Of a stretch of DNA of 64,000 nt, positions 32,509 through 41,139 are shown piece after piece (within the stretch, counting starts at the first letter, position 1; each line of letters starts with the position of its first letter). The notes under the pieces are model-generated. The model ran no database searches. It was not told where the DNA came from and worked only from the letters and a program-made list of their open reading frames with translations. The position numbers and the translations under genes were made by a program. The stretch comes from JAIPEI01 sp041685835. GTDB taxonomy: Bacteria > Desulfobacterota > DSM-4660 > Desulfatiglandales > HGW-15. The stretch is taken from positions 1-64,000 of the forward strand of contig JAWLEX010000002.1 in assembly GCA_041685835.1 (NCBI GenBank). Reading direction: 5' to 3'.

Positions 32509-34945
32509 TCTTGCCTTTTTTCTCCGGTCTGGACTCCCCGGCCTCGGGGTACTTGATTCTGTGATGGAAAATGCCCACCAGGGTCTTGTTGAAGCTTTTT
32601 GCTATTTCGTGAAGGTCTTTCAACGTCAGCTCGCACTCATCCAGTTGACCGTCGGAGAAGGCCTGGTTGATCATCTTGTGCACCGTACCCTGAATCCTGG
32701 ATGGTGTAGGCTCGCTGAGCGAACGAGAGGCCGCTTCCACCATGTCCGCCAGCATTACCAGCCCGGCCTCCTTGGTCTGCGGCTTGGGGCCGGGGTAGCG
32801 GAAGTCTTCCTCCTTGACATGAAAGCGCTTCCCCGTCCTGGTCTCCGCCCTTTCTCTGGCCTTTTGGTAGAAATAGTTGATCAGGCTGGTCCCGTGATGC
32901 TGCTGAATGGTGTCTATGATCTCCCTTCCCAGGCCGTGTTCCCGGGCCAGTTCCACTCCGTCCTTGACGTGGCCGATCAAGACAAGGCTGCTCATGGACG
33001 GGGCCAGCTTTTCGTGCTTATTCTCTCCGGCCTTCTGGTTTTCGATGAAGTAAAGAGGCTTCTTCAGCTTTCCGATGTCATGGTAGTAGGCACATACCTT
33101 GGCCAGCAGGGGATTGGCGTTCACGGCCTGGGCCGTGGCCTCGACCAGGTTGCTGATTATGACGCTGTGGTGATAAGTACCGGGCGCCTGGACCAGGAGA
33201 CGGCGAAGGAGGGGTTGATCCAGGCTTGAGAGTTCCAGAAGCTTGATGTCCGTGGTGAACCCGAAAGACATCTCGATAAGCGGGAGAAAGCCCGTGGCGA
33301 TGATGGCGGTGAGAATTCCTCCCGCAAAGCCTGCGGTCATGGCTATGAGTACGTCAAACGAGTACAGGGACCCGTAGATCATTTCTATGCACAGGGCCAT
33401 AGCCACATTGATCAGGCTCACCTTGAGCCCCGCCTTGATCAGTGTCCCCCGCTCGGTGCAGCGGCGAACACCGTAGGCCGCGACCAGACTTCCCAGGAAA
33501 AAGTAGATGAACAGCGATACCTGCCCGCCACATATCAGGGCTGCAAGCACGGCGATGATCAGGGAGAAGCTGGTCGCGGCGGCCAGGCCCTGGAATATGG
33601 AGAGAAACATGCCTCCACACGCAACGGGCATGGCGTAGAGAAGGCTTCTCGGGCTCATGAATGCAAACCCTCGGGCCACCTCGTCGGCAACGAAACGGTA
33701 TGTCCAGGCAAACACGAAAATGCCGAGCAGGGTTGTTACAGTGAACAGTAGATCGCGCCGGTCCTCCATAAGCACCTTGAGCCCGCGAAACCCGACCAGA
33801 TACATGACTGTGAAAAACAGTCCGATAAGTACGGCCATGGCGGGAATTCGTCCCAGCATGTCCAGCCGGTCCCTCGAGCGAAACTCGCCCGCCAGTTTTT
33901 CCAGGTGCACGGGCCCGATCCGGTCTCCCTCCCGAACGAGCATCTCGCCTTTCTTGATCATGAAATAAGTGGGCTTGACCTCGTTGCGTGCGGTCTCCTT
34001 GCGAAGCTCGGTCTCCCGCTGGTTGAACGTGGTATTCGGCTCCAGCAGTGCCAGGGTCAGCTCCACAGCCGCCCCAGCATTGTCCTGCCCGATCTGATTC
34101 GCCAGGTCAGCCTCCTGGTCTTTCACAAAGGCAATTGCGCTTTCCAGGTCGTGGAACCGTTCCAGGTCCTCCACCCGGGTTTCCTGGCGGGTGTACAGGT
34201 CGTGAAGGATGATGCCTCCTCTTTCCGCCTGGGCCAGCAGCCGATCCCCTTTCGCCACAATGCCTTTGCCAAGGAGGCGGCTCAGAATCGGGACTATTGA
34301 TTCCTCCATGGCCGTCGAGAATCCGCTGTCCATGAGGGCATTGAAAAGGGCCTGGTCGGGGCTGATATCCAGGATCGCAAAAAAACGGTCACGGAAGGCC
34401 AGGATTTCCTCTGGGGCGGGATCCGCGGGGACTACTGCGGGGTCCGGTGCAACGACTTCATGCTCCCGGGTTTTGAAGAGCTCGGCCTGCCGCTTTCGAG
34501 CAAAGGAGAAGGCCTCATTGACACGATTGACGAGGTCCGAATGAGAGCGGTCAAAGTCATAGACTGCAAGGGACTGCCTTGCGGCCTCCCCACGGTTGAG
34601 GTCGGTCTGCTCGCGGTTTTCGATCAGGAAATCGTGGCTCGCCTTGATGCTCGTCTCGGCCACGTCTCCGATCTGATAGTCTGGGGCCTGGGTCAGGATG
34701 TTGGGGAACAGGAAGACGGCGAAGAGTATGCTCAGCACGATCAGGCTTGCCCACAAGATGCGATCATGGGTCAGCCGAGAGAATGAAGTCTTCCGGCTCA
34801 TCCTGCGTCCTCCGTCGCGGTCGCCTTTAGAAGCCGGCTTGGCGGAGGCTGAGGGTCGTTTTTCCCCTTTTGAAGGAGACTTGGGAACGGTTCCGTTCCT
34901 GCGGTTGAGGAGCTTGACCTGTTCCTTGTCGTTTATTGAGTTCAT
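32411..34945 (-). CDS. 7TM receptor with intracellular HD hydrolase (PgpH-like)
   Basis: 844 residues. A basic cytoplasmic N-terminus (1-60), a first membrane helix (about 64-84), a large extracytoplasmic 7TMR-HDED domain (about 90-355), a multi-helix membrane region (about 370-570), and a cytoplasmic HD domain with YHHSVIISNLVE, YYHDIGKLKKP and IQQHHGTS. Related PgpH proteins degrade cyclic di-AMP; whether this one acts on c-di-AMP is inference. It is encoded between phoH and ybeY, the conserved order in many bacteria. The last 33 codons are charged, low in complexity, and overlap ybeY. Confidence 0.92.
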   Translation of the reverse strand: MNSINDKEQVKLLNRRNGTVPKSPSKGEKRPSASAKPASKGDRDGGRRMSRKTSFSRLTHDRILWASLIVLSILFAVFLFPNILTQAPDYQIGDVAETSIKASHDFLIENREQTDLNRGEAARQSLAVYDFDRSHSDLVNRVNEAFSFARKRQAELFKTREHEVVAPDPAVVPADPAPEEILAFRDRFFAILDISPDQALFNALMDSGFSTAMEESIVPILSRLLGKGIVAKGDRLLAQAERGGIILHDLYTRQETRVEDLERFHDLESAIAFVKDQEADLANQIGQDNAGAAVELTLALLEPNTTFNQRETELRKETARNEVKPTYFMIKKGEMLVREGDRIGPVHLEKLAGEFRSRDRLDMLGRIPAMAVLIGLFFTVMYLVGFRGLKVLMEDRRDLLFTVTTLLGIFVFAWTYRFVADEVARGFAFMSPRSLLYAMPVACGGMFLSIFQGLAAATSFSLIIAVLAALICGGQVSLFIYFFLGSLVAAYGVRRCTERGTLIKAGLKVSLINVAMALCIEMIYGSLYSFDVLIAMTAGFAGGILTAIIATGFLPLIEMSFGFTTDIKLLELSSLDQPLLRRLLVQAPGTYHHSVIISNLVEATAQAVNANPLLAKVCAYYHDIGKLKKPLYFIENQKAGENKHEKLAPSMSSLVLIGHVKDGVELAREHGLGREIIDTIQQHHGTSLINYFYQKARERAETRTGKRFHVKEEDFRYPGPKPQTKEAGLVMLADMVEAASRSLSEPTPSRIQGTVHKMINQAFSDGQLDECELTLKDLHEIAKSFNKTLVGIFHHRIKYPEAGESRPEKKGKNGHPDQGPENDAESRKPDDTPRTEKGLRRLGL

Positions 34946-34981
34946 GGAATTATATTTTTTCCTCGATGCCTGGAAACCTGC

Positions 34982-35959
34982 TCAAGCAGCCGAACGGCCT
35001 TGTTCGGCTTTTTCGTAGGCTTCGATGATCTCCTGGACCAGGGGATGGCGGATGACGTCTTCCCTTCCGAAGTAGAGGAACCGAATGCCCTCGATTTCGC
35101 TCAGGATGCTTTTGGCTTCGATGAGGCCCGAAGCGATTCCGTTGGGTAGATCCGTTTGGGTTACATCCCCCGTGATCACAGCCTTGGAACTGAAGCCGAG
35201 GCGGGTCAGGAACATCTTCATCTGGTCGGTTTTGGCGTTCTGGGCCTCGTCGAGGATTACAAAGGAGTCATTGAGCGTTCGGCCCCTCATGAACGCCAGG
35301 GGCGCCACTTCGATGACACCGCGCTGGATGAGCTTCGATGCGTCCTCAAATTCCATCATGTCGTGCAGGGCATCGTACAGGGGCCGCAGGTATGGATTCA
35401 CTTTCTCGTAAAGGTCTCCGGGAAGGAATCCCAGGTGCTCACCGGCCTCTACCGCAGGTCTGACCAGGACGATCCGTTTTATCTCTTTCCTGGCCAGGGC
35501 CGCAACGGCCATGGCCATGGCAAGGTAGGTCTTCCCCGTGCCGGCCGGTCCTACCCCGAAGACAATATCGTATCTTCGAATGCTGTCAATATAATCTTTC
35601 TGGTTGACGGTCTTGGGGGTAATGATCTTTCTGCCCGAGGTTATGTAGACCCGGTCCATAAAGATCTGCTTCAGGTCTTTGGAGCGGTCTCCGCTCAGGA
35701 TGCGGACTGCATAGTCCACATCGCTCTCATAGACGGGATAGCTGTTCTGGAGAAGCTCGTACAGTTGGAGAAGAATATCGCCCCCCAGCTCTATTTCCCA
35801 GTCCCTTCCCTGCAGGAGAAACTCGTTTCCCCGCACGTTAACCGTCAGACCGATTTTCTCTTCCAGTCTTTTCAGGTTTGAGTTGTGCTCCCCGCAAAGG
35901 GCCATGACCATTTTGGGGTCCTCAAAGGAGATTTTTTTGGTCTTTTGTTGAATTTCCAA
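34982..35959 (-). CDS. PhoH-like ATPase
   Basis: 325 residues with a TTG start preceded by gaggg. An N-terminal KH-like region (about 20-110) and the PhoH ATPase domain: GPAGTGKTYLAMAMA (Walker A), VRPAVEAGEHLGFLPGDLYEKV, and VILDEAQNAK (Walker B). PhoH2/YbeZ proteins work with YbeY in RNA metabolism. It leads the operon phoH, 7TM-HD, ybeY, pdxJ, acpS, tsaE. Confidence 0.93.
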   Translation of the reverse strand: MEIQQKTKKISFEDPKMVMALCGEHNSNLKRLEEKIGLTVNVRGNEFLLQGRDWEIELGGDILLQLYELLQNSYPVYESDVDYAVRILSGDRSKDLKQIFMDRVYITSGRKIITPKTVNQKDYIDSIRRYDIVFGVGPAGTGKTYLAMAMAVAALARKEIKRIVLVRPAVEAGEHLGFLPGDLYEKVNPYLRPLYDALHDMMEFEDASKLIQRGVIEVAPLAFMRGRTLNDSFVILDEAQNAKTDQMKMFLTRLGFSSKAVITGDVTQTDLPNGIASGLIEAKSILSEIEGIRFLYFGREDVIRHPLVQEIIEAYEKAEQGRSAA

Positions 35960-36302
35960 TCGTTCCCTCTGCTGCTTGCGAGCGAGTCAAAATGCCTTTC
36001 GGGCCTTCCAGAAAACAAGAAAAGCCCCATAAAATGCCTTTGCCCTGTCCTGCGTCAGAGGAAAGGGGGGCGCTGGGGCCTGGATGATCAGTCTCCGTGG
36101 AATTGGAAGAGGATGCGTCGCTCCCGGGGCGGTAGTCCATGTCCGGGAGCATTATCTGCTGCCTGGTGCCGCGTGGGAGCATACCATTGATCACGGGAAT
36201 ATGCAATGAAGGCTCGATAAGGGCGGCTCACACGTGGCCGGAACCATTTCCGCCTCCTCACCGGCTGTCATGGACCTACGGAATTGATTTCGGGACGACG
36301 TC
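35960..36302. other. Gap upstream of phoH
   Basis: About 340 bp. A minus-strand open frame over 35922-36206 has no ribosome site and low-complexity composition, so I do not call it. The region should hold the phoH operon promoter, but I find no convincing -35/-10 pair and no recognisable RNA gene. Confidence 0.4.
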
Positions 36303-36602
36303 TCATGGGAAATCGCCGTAAATGAAATAGTAGGAGCCGTCGTTTACATCCACGGTAAGGCTTCCGCCGCGGGTCTCGGCGTACACGACCCAGCCGGGCT
36401 TCTCCTCGCTGCAGCACTCCACCTGGGGGGAAAAGGAACCGGAACGCCGGTCGTACCAACCGAGAAGCATGGGATCGGTCATGTGTTTTTGCACCTCTTT
36501 TTCAGCCAGTTTCCGGGCCTGTTGAAAGCTCGAGTCTCCATCACCGTGAACGGCTACCCTGTTAGGCAGCATGTCCAGGGTCAATTCCGAACAGCTTATC
36601 AT
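36303..36602 (-). CDS. AF1514-like / DUF5619-like small protein
   Basis: 99 residues from ATG 36602 (aaaggg ribosome site); the longer open frame to 36734 is unsupported. The C-terminal half (MLLGWYDRRSGSFSPQVECC, then GWVVYAETRGGSLTVDVND) resembles the small AF1514-like family found in archaea and sulfate reducers, for which I know no function. The paired Cys-Cys suggests metal or redox relevance. Monocistronic by context. Confidence 0.65.
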   Translation of the reverse strand: MISCSELTLDMLPNRVAVHGDGDSSFQQARKLAEKEVQKHMTDPMLLGWYDRRSGSFSPQVECCSEEKPGWVVYAETRGGSLTVDVNDGSYYFIYGDFP

Positions 36603-36921
36603 GATTATTCCCTTTCTCTTAATGCTCCGCCAAACCGCAAACCGCCGGGTCCGGGAGGGTATCAAGTGAACCCGAATGCGAAGCCGTGGATATGGAGTTG
36701 ATCTCCCACAGGGTACGCCGACTTTCCAAAACAAATTGATATTATTTGGCTATTATTTGCGTCCCTGCGCAAAACAAAAGTTTCTTGCCGTTCCTGCAAA
36801 ATTAAACACGATTCCCGGGGATTCAATTCCGTCTCTGCGTCCTTGCCATTTAATTCGGCTGAGGGTAGGCTTTGCTGTCGGTTGCATTTGTTCAGCCGAT
36901 CAAGAGAGAAAGGAGGCGCTC
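36603..36921. other. Divergent intergenic region
   Basis: About 320 bp between the AF1514-like and HD genes. AT-rich around 36725-36820. It must contain both promoters but no pair is convincing. The open frame running through it on the plus strand is a 5' extension of the HD gene without a ribosome site. Confidence 0.4.
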
Positions 36922-37503
36922 ATGACATCCAACGTACCCACGCGCGAGGAGGCCTTTCGACTTCTCAAGGAGTTCAACGAGTCCGACAGCCTCGTTAAGC
37001 ACGCCCTGGCCGTGGAGGCCGTAATGCGCTACGCGGCACGCAAGCGGGGAGAAGACGAGGAGAAATGGGGAGTCATCGGCCTGATCCATGACCTGGACTA
37101 CGAGAAGTATCCTGATCAGCATTGCACCAAGACCGGCGAGATCCTTCGAGAGCGGGGGTGGCCCGAGGACTACATTCGGGCCGTGGTTAGCCACGGTTGG
37201 GGGATCTGCTCCGACGTCGAGCCCGAGACGGACCTCGAGAAGACCCTTTATGCCGTTGACGAGCTCACCGGCCTCGTAGTGACGACAGCCCTGGTCCGCC
37301 CGTCCAAGAGTGTCATGGACCTTAAGGCAAAGTCCGTCAAGAAGAAGTGGAATGACAAGCGGTTTGCAGCGGGCGTGGACCGTTCCATCATCGAGAGGGG
37401 CGCCCGAATGCTCGACGTGGAACTGGGCGATCTCATCACGGACACCATCATGGGCATGCGCGAGGCGGCGGAAGAGATCGGCCTGAAAGGACAGCCTGCA
37501 TGA
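36922..37503 (+). CDS. HD-domain hydrolase
   Basis: 193 residues from ATG 36922, with aaaggagg 6 bases upstream. HD metal-dependent phosphohydrolase pattern: His in SLVKHALAVEAVM, the HD pair in GLIHDLDYEKYPDQHC, and His in VVSHGWGI. Substrate unknown. Homologues of this compact type are common stand-alone proteins in anaerobes. Its stop overlaps the next gene's ATG (ATGA), coupling it to the PBP4-type peptidase. Confidence 0.85.
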   Translation: MTSNVPTREEAFRLLKEFNESDSLVKHALAVEAVMRYAARKRGEDEEKWGVIGLIHDLDYEKYPDQHCTKTGEILRERGWPEDYIRAVVSHGWGICSDVEPETDLEKTLYAVDELTGLVVTTALVRPSKSVMDLKAKSVKKKWNDKRFAAGVDRSIIERGARMLDVELGDLITDTIMGMREAAEEIGLKGQPA

Positions 37504-38774
37504 CTGTAGTTCGGCGTACCCGGGCGCGAGTCATGAAAAACGTTGTCCTGGTTTCGGCCGTCTTCTTGACGGTGCTTTGGGCCTGGGCGGGCCCAGGCCA
37601 CCGATCGGCGGGGGCGGCCTCCTCAGGGGTAATCGAGGGACTCTCCCGCCTTGCAGGCGACGGAGCGGTCATGGCGATGGATGCCAAAGGCCGGATCCTG
37701 GCCTCACACCACCCGGACAAGCCGCTTGTTCCCGCATCGGTACTGAAGATAATCACAGCCGCGGTCGCCCTGGAGGAACTGGGGCCGGCCTATCGGTTCA
37801 CCACCCTGTTCCGCTCGACCCCTCAAGGGGACCTGTTGGTCTCCGGCAGGGGTGACCCCTTTCTGGTATCCGAGGAACTCGACCGGATCGCAGAAGCGCT
37901 TCGGGCCCAGGGCCTGGTGCGGGTGCGCAATGTATTGCTCGACAACCGGTTTTTCGAGCCCGGCCTGGTGCTTCACGGCACGAACCGAAGCCTAAACCCA
38001 TACGACGCCTACAACGGTGCCCTGTGCGTCAACTTCAATACCGTTTACGTCCAGGTGGATGCCCGGGGACGCGTGCATTCGGGAGAACCTCAAACCCCTT
38101 TGACGGATATAGCGCGCCGCGCGGCACACCGGGGGGGCGTGAAGGGCAAGGCCCGCATCAACCTTTCCGCCAGCCCGGACCAGTGCCTTCGGTATGCCGG
38201 AGAACTCCTGAGGGCGTTTCTTCAAAGGAAGGGCGTCGAGGTGACCGGGGACATAAAGAAGTGCGAAGAGGACCCGGAGGTTTTTCCCCTCCTGTATGTC
38301 CATCAGTCCGCCCGGACCCTCGCTGATCTCCTGGAAGATGTGTTTAGGTACTCAAACAACTTCATGGCAAACCAGATCTTCCTGGCCCTGGGCGCCTCCC
38401 GTTTCGGACCCCCGGCTACGCCTGAAAAGGCGAGGCGGGTGATGACAGCGTTCATGAAAGACACCGGTATCGAAGATATCCATGTGGAAGAAGGCTCCGG
38501 CCTCAGCCGCAGAACGCGCATCACCGCCGGGCAGATGATTAATGTCCTGGACCGGTTCCGTCCCTATCGAGACCTGCTCGGTTGCAAGGATGGGGTGTGC
38601 TCCAAGTCCGGCACCCTTCACGACGTCAAGTCACTGGCCGGATACCTGCTGCCTGACGCCGGAGACCCCGTCTCTTTCGTTATCCTTCTGAACGGACCTG
38701 AGTACGGATACCCAAGCCGCGACCGGATTTTCACCCTTTTAAGGGACAATCTTCTTTCCGGGCCATCCGAGTGA
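37500..38774 (+). CDS. dacB: D-alanyl-D-alanine carboxypeptidase/endopeptidase (PBP4, S13 family)
   Basis: 424 residues. An N-terminal signal peptide (about 12-40), then the penicilloyl-serine transferase motifs in order: SVLK (Ser80, Lys83), SNN (in FRYSNNFMANQ), and KSGT (in VCSKSGTLHDVKS). It trims or cuts peptidoglycan peptides in the periplasm. The start ATG at 37500 overlaps the HD gene stop; an internal Met12 would also give a signal peptide. Confidence 0.9.
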   Translation: MTVVRRTRARVMKNVVLVSAVFLTVLWAWAGPGHRSAGAASSGVIEGLSRLAGDGAVMAMDAKGRILASHHPDKPLVPASVLKIITAAVALEELGPAYRFTTLFRSTPQGDLLVSGRGDPFLVSEELDRIAEALRAQGLVRVRNVLLDNRFFEPGLVLHGTNRSLNPYDAYNGALCVNFNTVYVQVDARGRVHSGEPQTPLTDIARRAAHRGGVKGKARINLSASPDQCLRYAGELLRAFLQRKGVEVTGDIKKCEEDPEVFPLLYVHQSARTLADLLEDVFRYSNNFMANQIFLALGASRFGPPATPEKARRVMTAFMKDTGIEDIHVEEGSGLSRRTRITAGQMINVLDRFRPYRDLLGCKDGVCSKSGTLHDVKSLAGYLLPDAGDPVSFVILLNGPEYGYPSRDRIFTLLRDNLLSGPSE

Positions 38775-38869
38775 GCTTTGTGCAGGTGGAGATGAGGGTG
38801 AGGGCGAATGAGGCCTTCGGTCTCAAGCTGTTAAGCCGGCGATCGGCGTGATTTGCGGTTTTTTTGATA

Positions 38870-38900
38870 TTCTTCTTCGTGCTCTTCTTGGTGAAAAAGT
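38870..38900 (-). repeat. CACGAAG-type dispersed repeat, single arm
   Basis: Contains TTCTTCTTCGTGCTCTTCTTGG followed by TGAAAAAG. Between the PBP4 and AAA ATPase genes; no gene in this 240 bp gap. Confidence 0.5.
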
Positions 38901-39015
38901 GATGGAAGTCGACTGCCCTGATTGCGATTGTGCCGCACTGCTCAAACCATTGACAGACCCCGCCTTTTGCTCTAGGTTGTGCCGATCCCTTACTATCAAG
39001 GCATAGGAGCTCTGC

Positions 39016-39732
39016 ATGCATGTTCGCGGGATCACCTTTCTGAGCGAAGACTACCCGACCGACTCCTATTACCCATTCAACCTGGAAACCTTTCGCAGGA
39101 CAAGGTCCCTGAAGCTGGAGACACCGGTCACCCTGTTCGCGGGGGAGAACGGCAGTGGCAAGTCCACGCTCCTTCGTGCCATTGCAAATCGTTGCGGCAT
39201 ACACATCTGGAAGACCATCGAGACCAGCCGGTTCGAGATCAATCCCTACGAGCAACTGCTCTGGCGCTTTATCGACGTTGAGTGGACCGGCGACTACGTG
39301 TCCGGATCTTTTTTCTCTTCGGAGATGTTTTACGACTTCGCCCGGAACCTGGATGAATGGGCCGTATCCGACCCGGGGACATTGAGGTATTTTGGAGGAA
39401 AATCCCTCATGACCCAGTCTCACGGACAATCTCTCATGAGTTTTTTCGAGGCCCGTTATCGCATCAAGGGGCTTTATCTCATGGACGAGCCGGAGACGGC
39501 GCTTTCCCCCCGCACCCAACTCGACCTGCTCAACCTGCTCGAAGAGACGGGCAAGGCCGGTCATGCACAGTTCATCGTGGCCACGCATTCTCCGATCCTT
39601 CTCGCCTGTTCCGGGGCGACCATATACAGCTTTGACCAGATTCCCATCGACGAGATTGCTTATGAGGATACGGAACACTACAGGGTATACCGCGACTTCA
39701 TGAAAAAAATGGAGCGTAAACTGGCCCGGTGA
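39016..39732 (+). CDS. AAA family ATPase (ABC-type, DUF2813/AAA_21-like)
   Basis: 238 residues. Walker A AGENGSGKSTLLRA, a SHGQSLMSF segment in the place of the ABC signature, Walker B GLYLMDEPETALSP and H-switch VATHSPILLA. It is a small soluble stand-alone ATPase of the type annotated as AAA_21 or ATP-binding protein; partners are unknown and no nuclease or toxin gene is adjacent. taggagc ribosome site. Length is normal for the group. Confidence 0.85.
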   Translation: MHVRGITFLSEDYPTDSYYPFNLETFRRTRSLKLETPVTLFAGENGSGKSTLLRAIANRCGIHIWKTIETSRFEINPYEQLLWRFIDVEWTGDYVSGSFFSSEMFYDFARNLDEWAVSDPGTLRYFGGKSLMTQSHGQSLMSFFEARYRIKGLYLMDEPETALSPRTQLDLLNLLEETGKAGHAQFIVATHSPILLACSGATIYSFDQIPIDEIAYEDTEHYRVYRDFMKKMERKLAR

Positions 39733-39867
39733 GCCGCGGCCTGATTCCCGGTCCCGGTGCCCCCGTTGACGCCGTTGCACGAATCGTCACATGACCCGGC
39801 CGGGGCCTTGGCCGCTCAAGGGCGGTTCTTAGGGGTCTCCTTGAACTGCGGATCGGAGATTGAAGGG

Positions 39868-40527
39868 CTATTTTTTCCGGTAAAGCGCCAGGATTCCATG
39901 AAGGGCCCGGCCCGGAGTTAGAAGCTCGAACCCGGGTAAGCGAGGCTGAATATGTTCCAGGCCGTACACGGCAAAAACCGCCCCCGGCTTGGCCTTTCCA
40001 GCGATCAGTGCTGCGAATTCCTCCTGCATGGTGAGGTAGGTGTAGAACAGATCAAAGGCCTCGAAAGGGGTCCCGGTCTCCGCCTCGATTGTGTCGTGCA
40101 GGCGGTCATCCGTGGAATCGCCTGAAAAGAGCCGGACGTTTGCAGGAAGAGGGAGAAGGCCGAGGCGGGACAGTTCGGCCTCGAGCCCCTGTTTAAGCCC
40201 TGAATGGTCGTCAAGGATCCAGTCGTCCAGCTCTATGCCCACGGAGACGCGGGTCACGTATCCGAGAAGCAAGTTCACCCGGCCGTCCGCGCACCCCATA
40301 TCCAGGAACCGCGTCTTTTCCGGGAAGAGTATGCGGTCGGCCACCAGCCGCTCCAGGCAGGGAAGCACCCGGCCCAGTTCACTGGAACGTCGAAAACCCA
40401 GGGCTCCCACATCTCCCACTTGTCGTTCATCACAGAACCGGGCCACCGCTTCCATGGCGCTCCACACATCGGGGGACGGGGCCCGGAGTCCCTGCGGTTC
40501 GTGGCACCCTTGTTTTTCCCTTAGCAC
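39868..40527 (-). CDS. SAM-dependent methyltransferase-like protein
   Basis: 219 residues from GTG 40527, which falls in a short dispersed repeat. A better-supported start may be ATG 40455 (ggag 7 bases upstream), giving 195 residues. The class I methyltransferase motif I is FLDMGCADGRVNLLLG, followed by an acidic GIELDDW (motif II) and a FDLFYTYLTM (motif IV-like) segment. The substrate is unknown. Confidence 0.7.
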   Translation of the reverse strand: MLREKQGCHEPQGLRAPSPDVWSAMEAVARFCDERQVGDVGALGFRRSSELGRVLPCLERLVADRILFPEKTRFLDMGCADGRVNLLLGYVTRVSVGIELDDWILDDHSGLKQGLEAELSRLGLLPLPANVRLFSGDSTDDRLHDTIEAETGTPFEAFDLFYTYLTMQEEFAALIAGKAKPGAVFAVYGLEHIQPRLPGFELLTPGRALHGILALYRKK

Positions 40528-40560
40528 CTCAACACCTCAACACCTGATCTCATCACCTAA
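40525..40560. repeat. Short CAACACCT-type repeat
   Basis: Tandem CACCTCAACACCTCAACACC followed by TGATCTCATCACC. A related stretch, CTCAACACCTAATATCATCA, lies at 45080-45110. It overlaps the assigned start of the methyltransferase-like gene. Confidence 0.5.
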
Positions 40561-40587
40561 CCGCCGGGGAGTGGTCATTGTTTTATC

Positions 40588-41139
40588 TTAACAGCTGATC
40601 AGTTCTCTCTTCACCCTTTCCGCCAGGAGGAACAGGACATGGACCTCTTCTCCCTCGCTGTCCCGGAGACAAGAGAGGTGTTCCGAAGAAACGGAGTCAG
40701 TGACTCTATTGCAGAGGTAGTTGATGCAGATCACATGCCGGGCCGCAAGGACGCATCCGGAGGGGCCCAGGAAAAAACAGCCCGCCGGGTCGTAGCGCCG
40801 GTGTGGGAGCGGGCGTTCGAGCAGGAGGTTGATCAGGAGCATGACACCGCTGTATCGATCCTCTATGCCTTTTCCGCAGCAGGAACCGCCTTCATGCTGA
40901 TCGCACTCACGGCAGATCTCTACGATCCCTGTCTTTTGCATCATGCGGTGGGAGGCACCGGCAGCCGCTTCAAACCGCTTAATGAGGCTGGAAATCTCAG
41001 GGTCCCCCGACAGCCGGGAACCTGCCTTGCAGTAAACCCGCTCGGCCCAGGCGATCTTTTCCTCTATGGGGCTGCCAAGGGAGATGTGCTTGACGGTCAC
41101 GGGCCCGGGGCCTTGTGTCTTCGCGCATTGGAGGTTCAA
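40588..41139 (-). CDS. Cysteine-cluster protein (YkgJ/CxxCxxCC-like)
   Basis: 183 residues with a TTG start overlapping the Lon-related stop (TTGA). The conserved cysteines ICRECDQHEGGSCC and CFFLGPSGC, then CINYLC, suggest a zinc- or Fe-S-binding fold like YkgJ-type proteins. Function unknown. Its coupling to the Lon-related protease gene suggests a shared role. Confidence 0.7.
   Translation of the reverse strand: MNLQCAKTQGPGPVTVKHISLGSPIEEKIAWAERVYCKAGSRLSGDPEISSLIKRFEAAAGASHRMMQKTGIVEICRECDQHEGGSCCGKGIEDRYSGVMLLINLLLERPLPHRRYDPAGCFFLGPSGCVLAARHVICINYLCNRVTDSVSSEHLSCLRDSEGEEVHVLFLLAERVKRELISC

Noticed and set aside
35922..36206. Minus-strand 94-codon frame overlapping the phoH start
   Set aside because: No ribosome site, overlaps the supported phoH initiation region, composition not protein-like.
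39016..40527. AAA ATPase plus methyltransferase as a defence system
   Set aside because: The genes are convergent, separately spaced, and no nuclease, toxin or restriction-type partner is adjacent.
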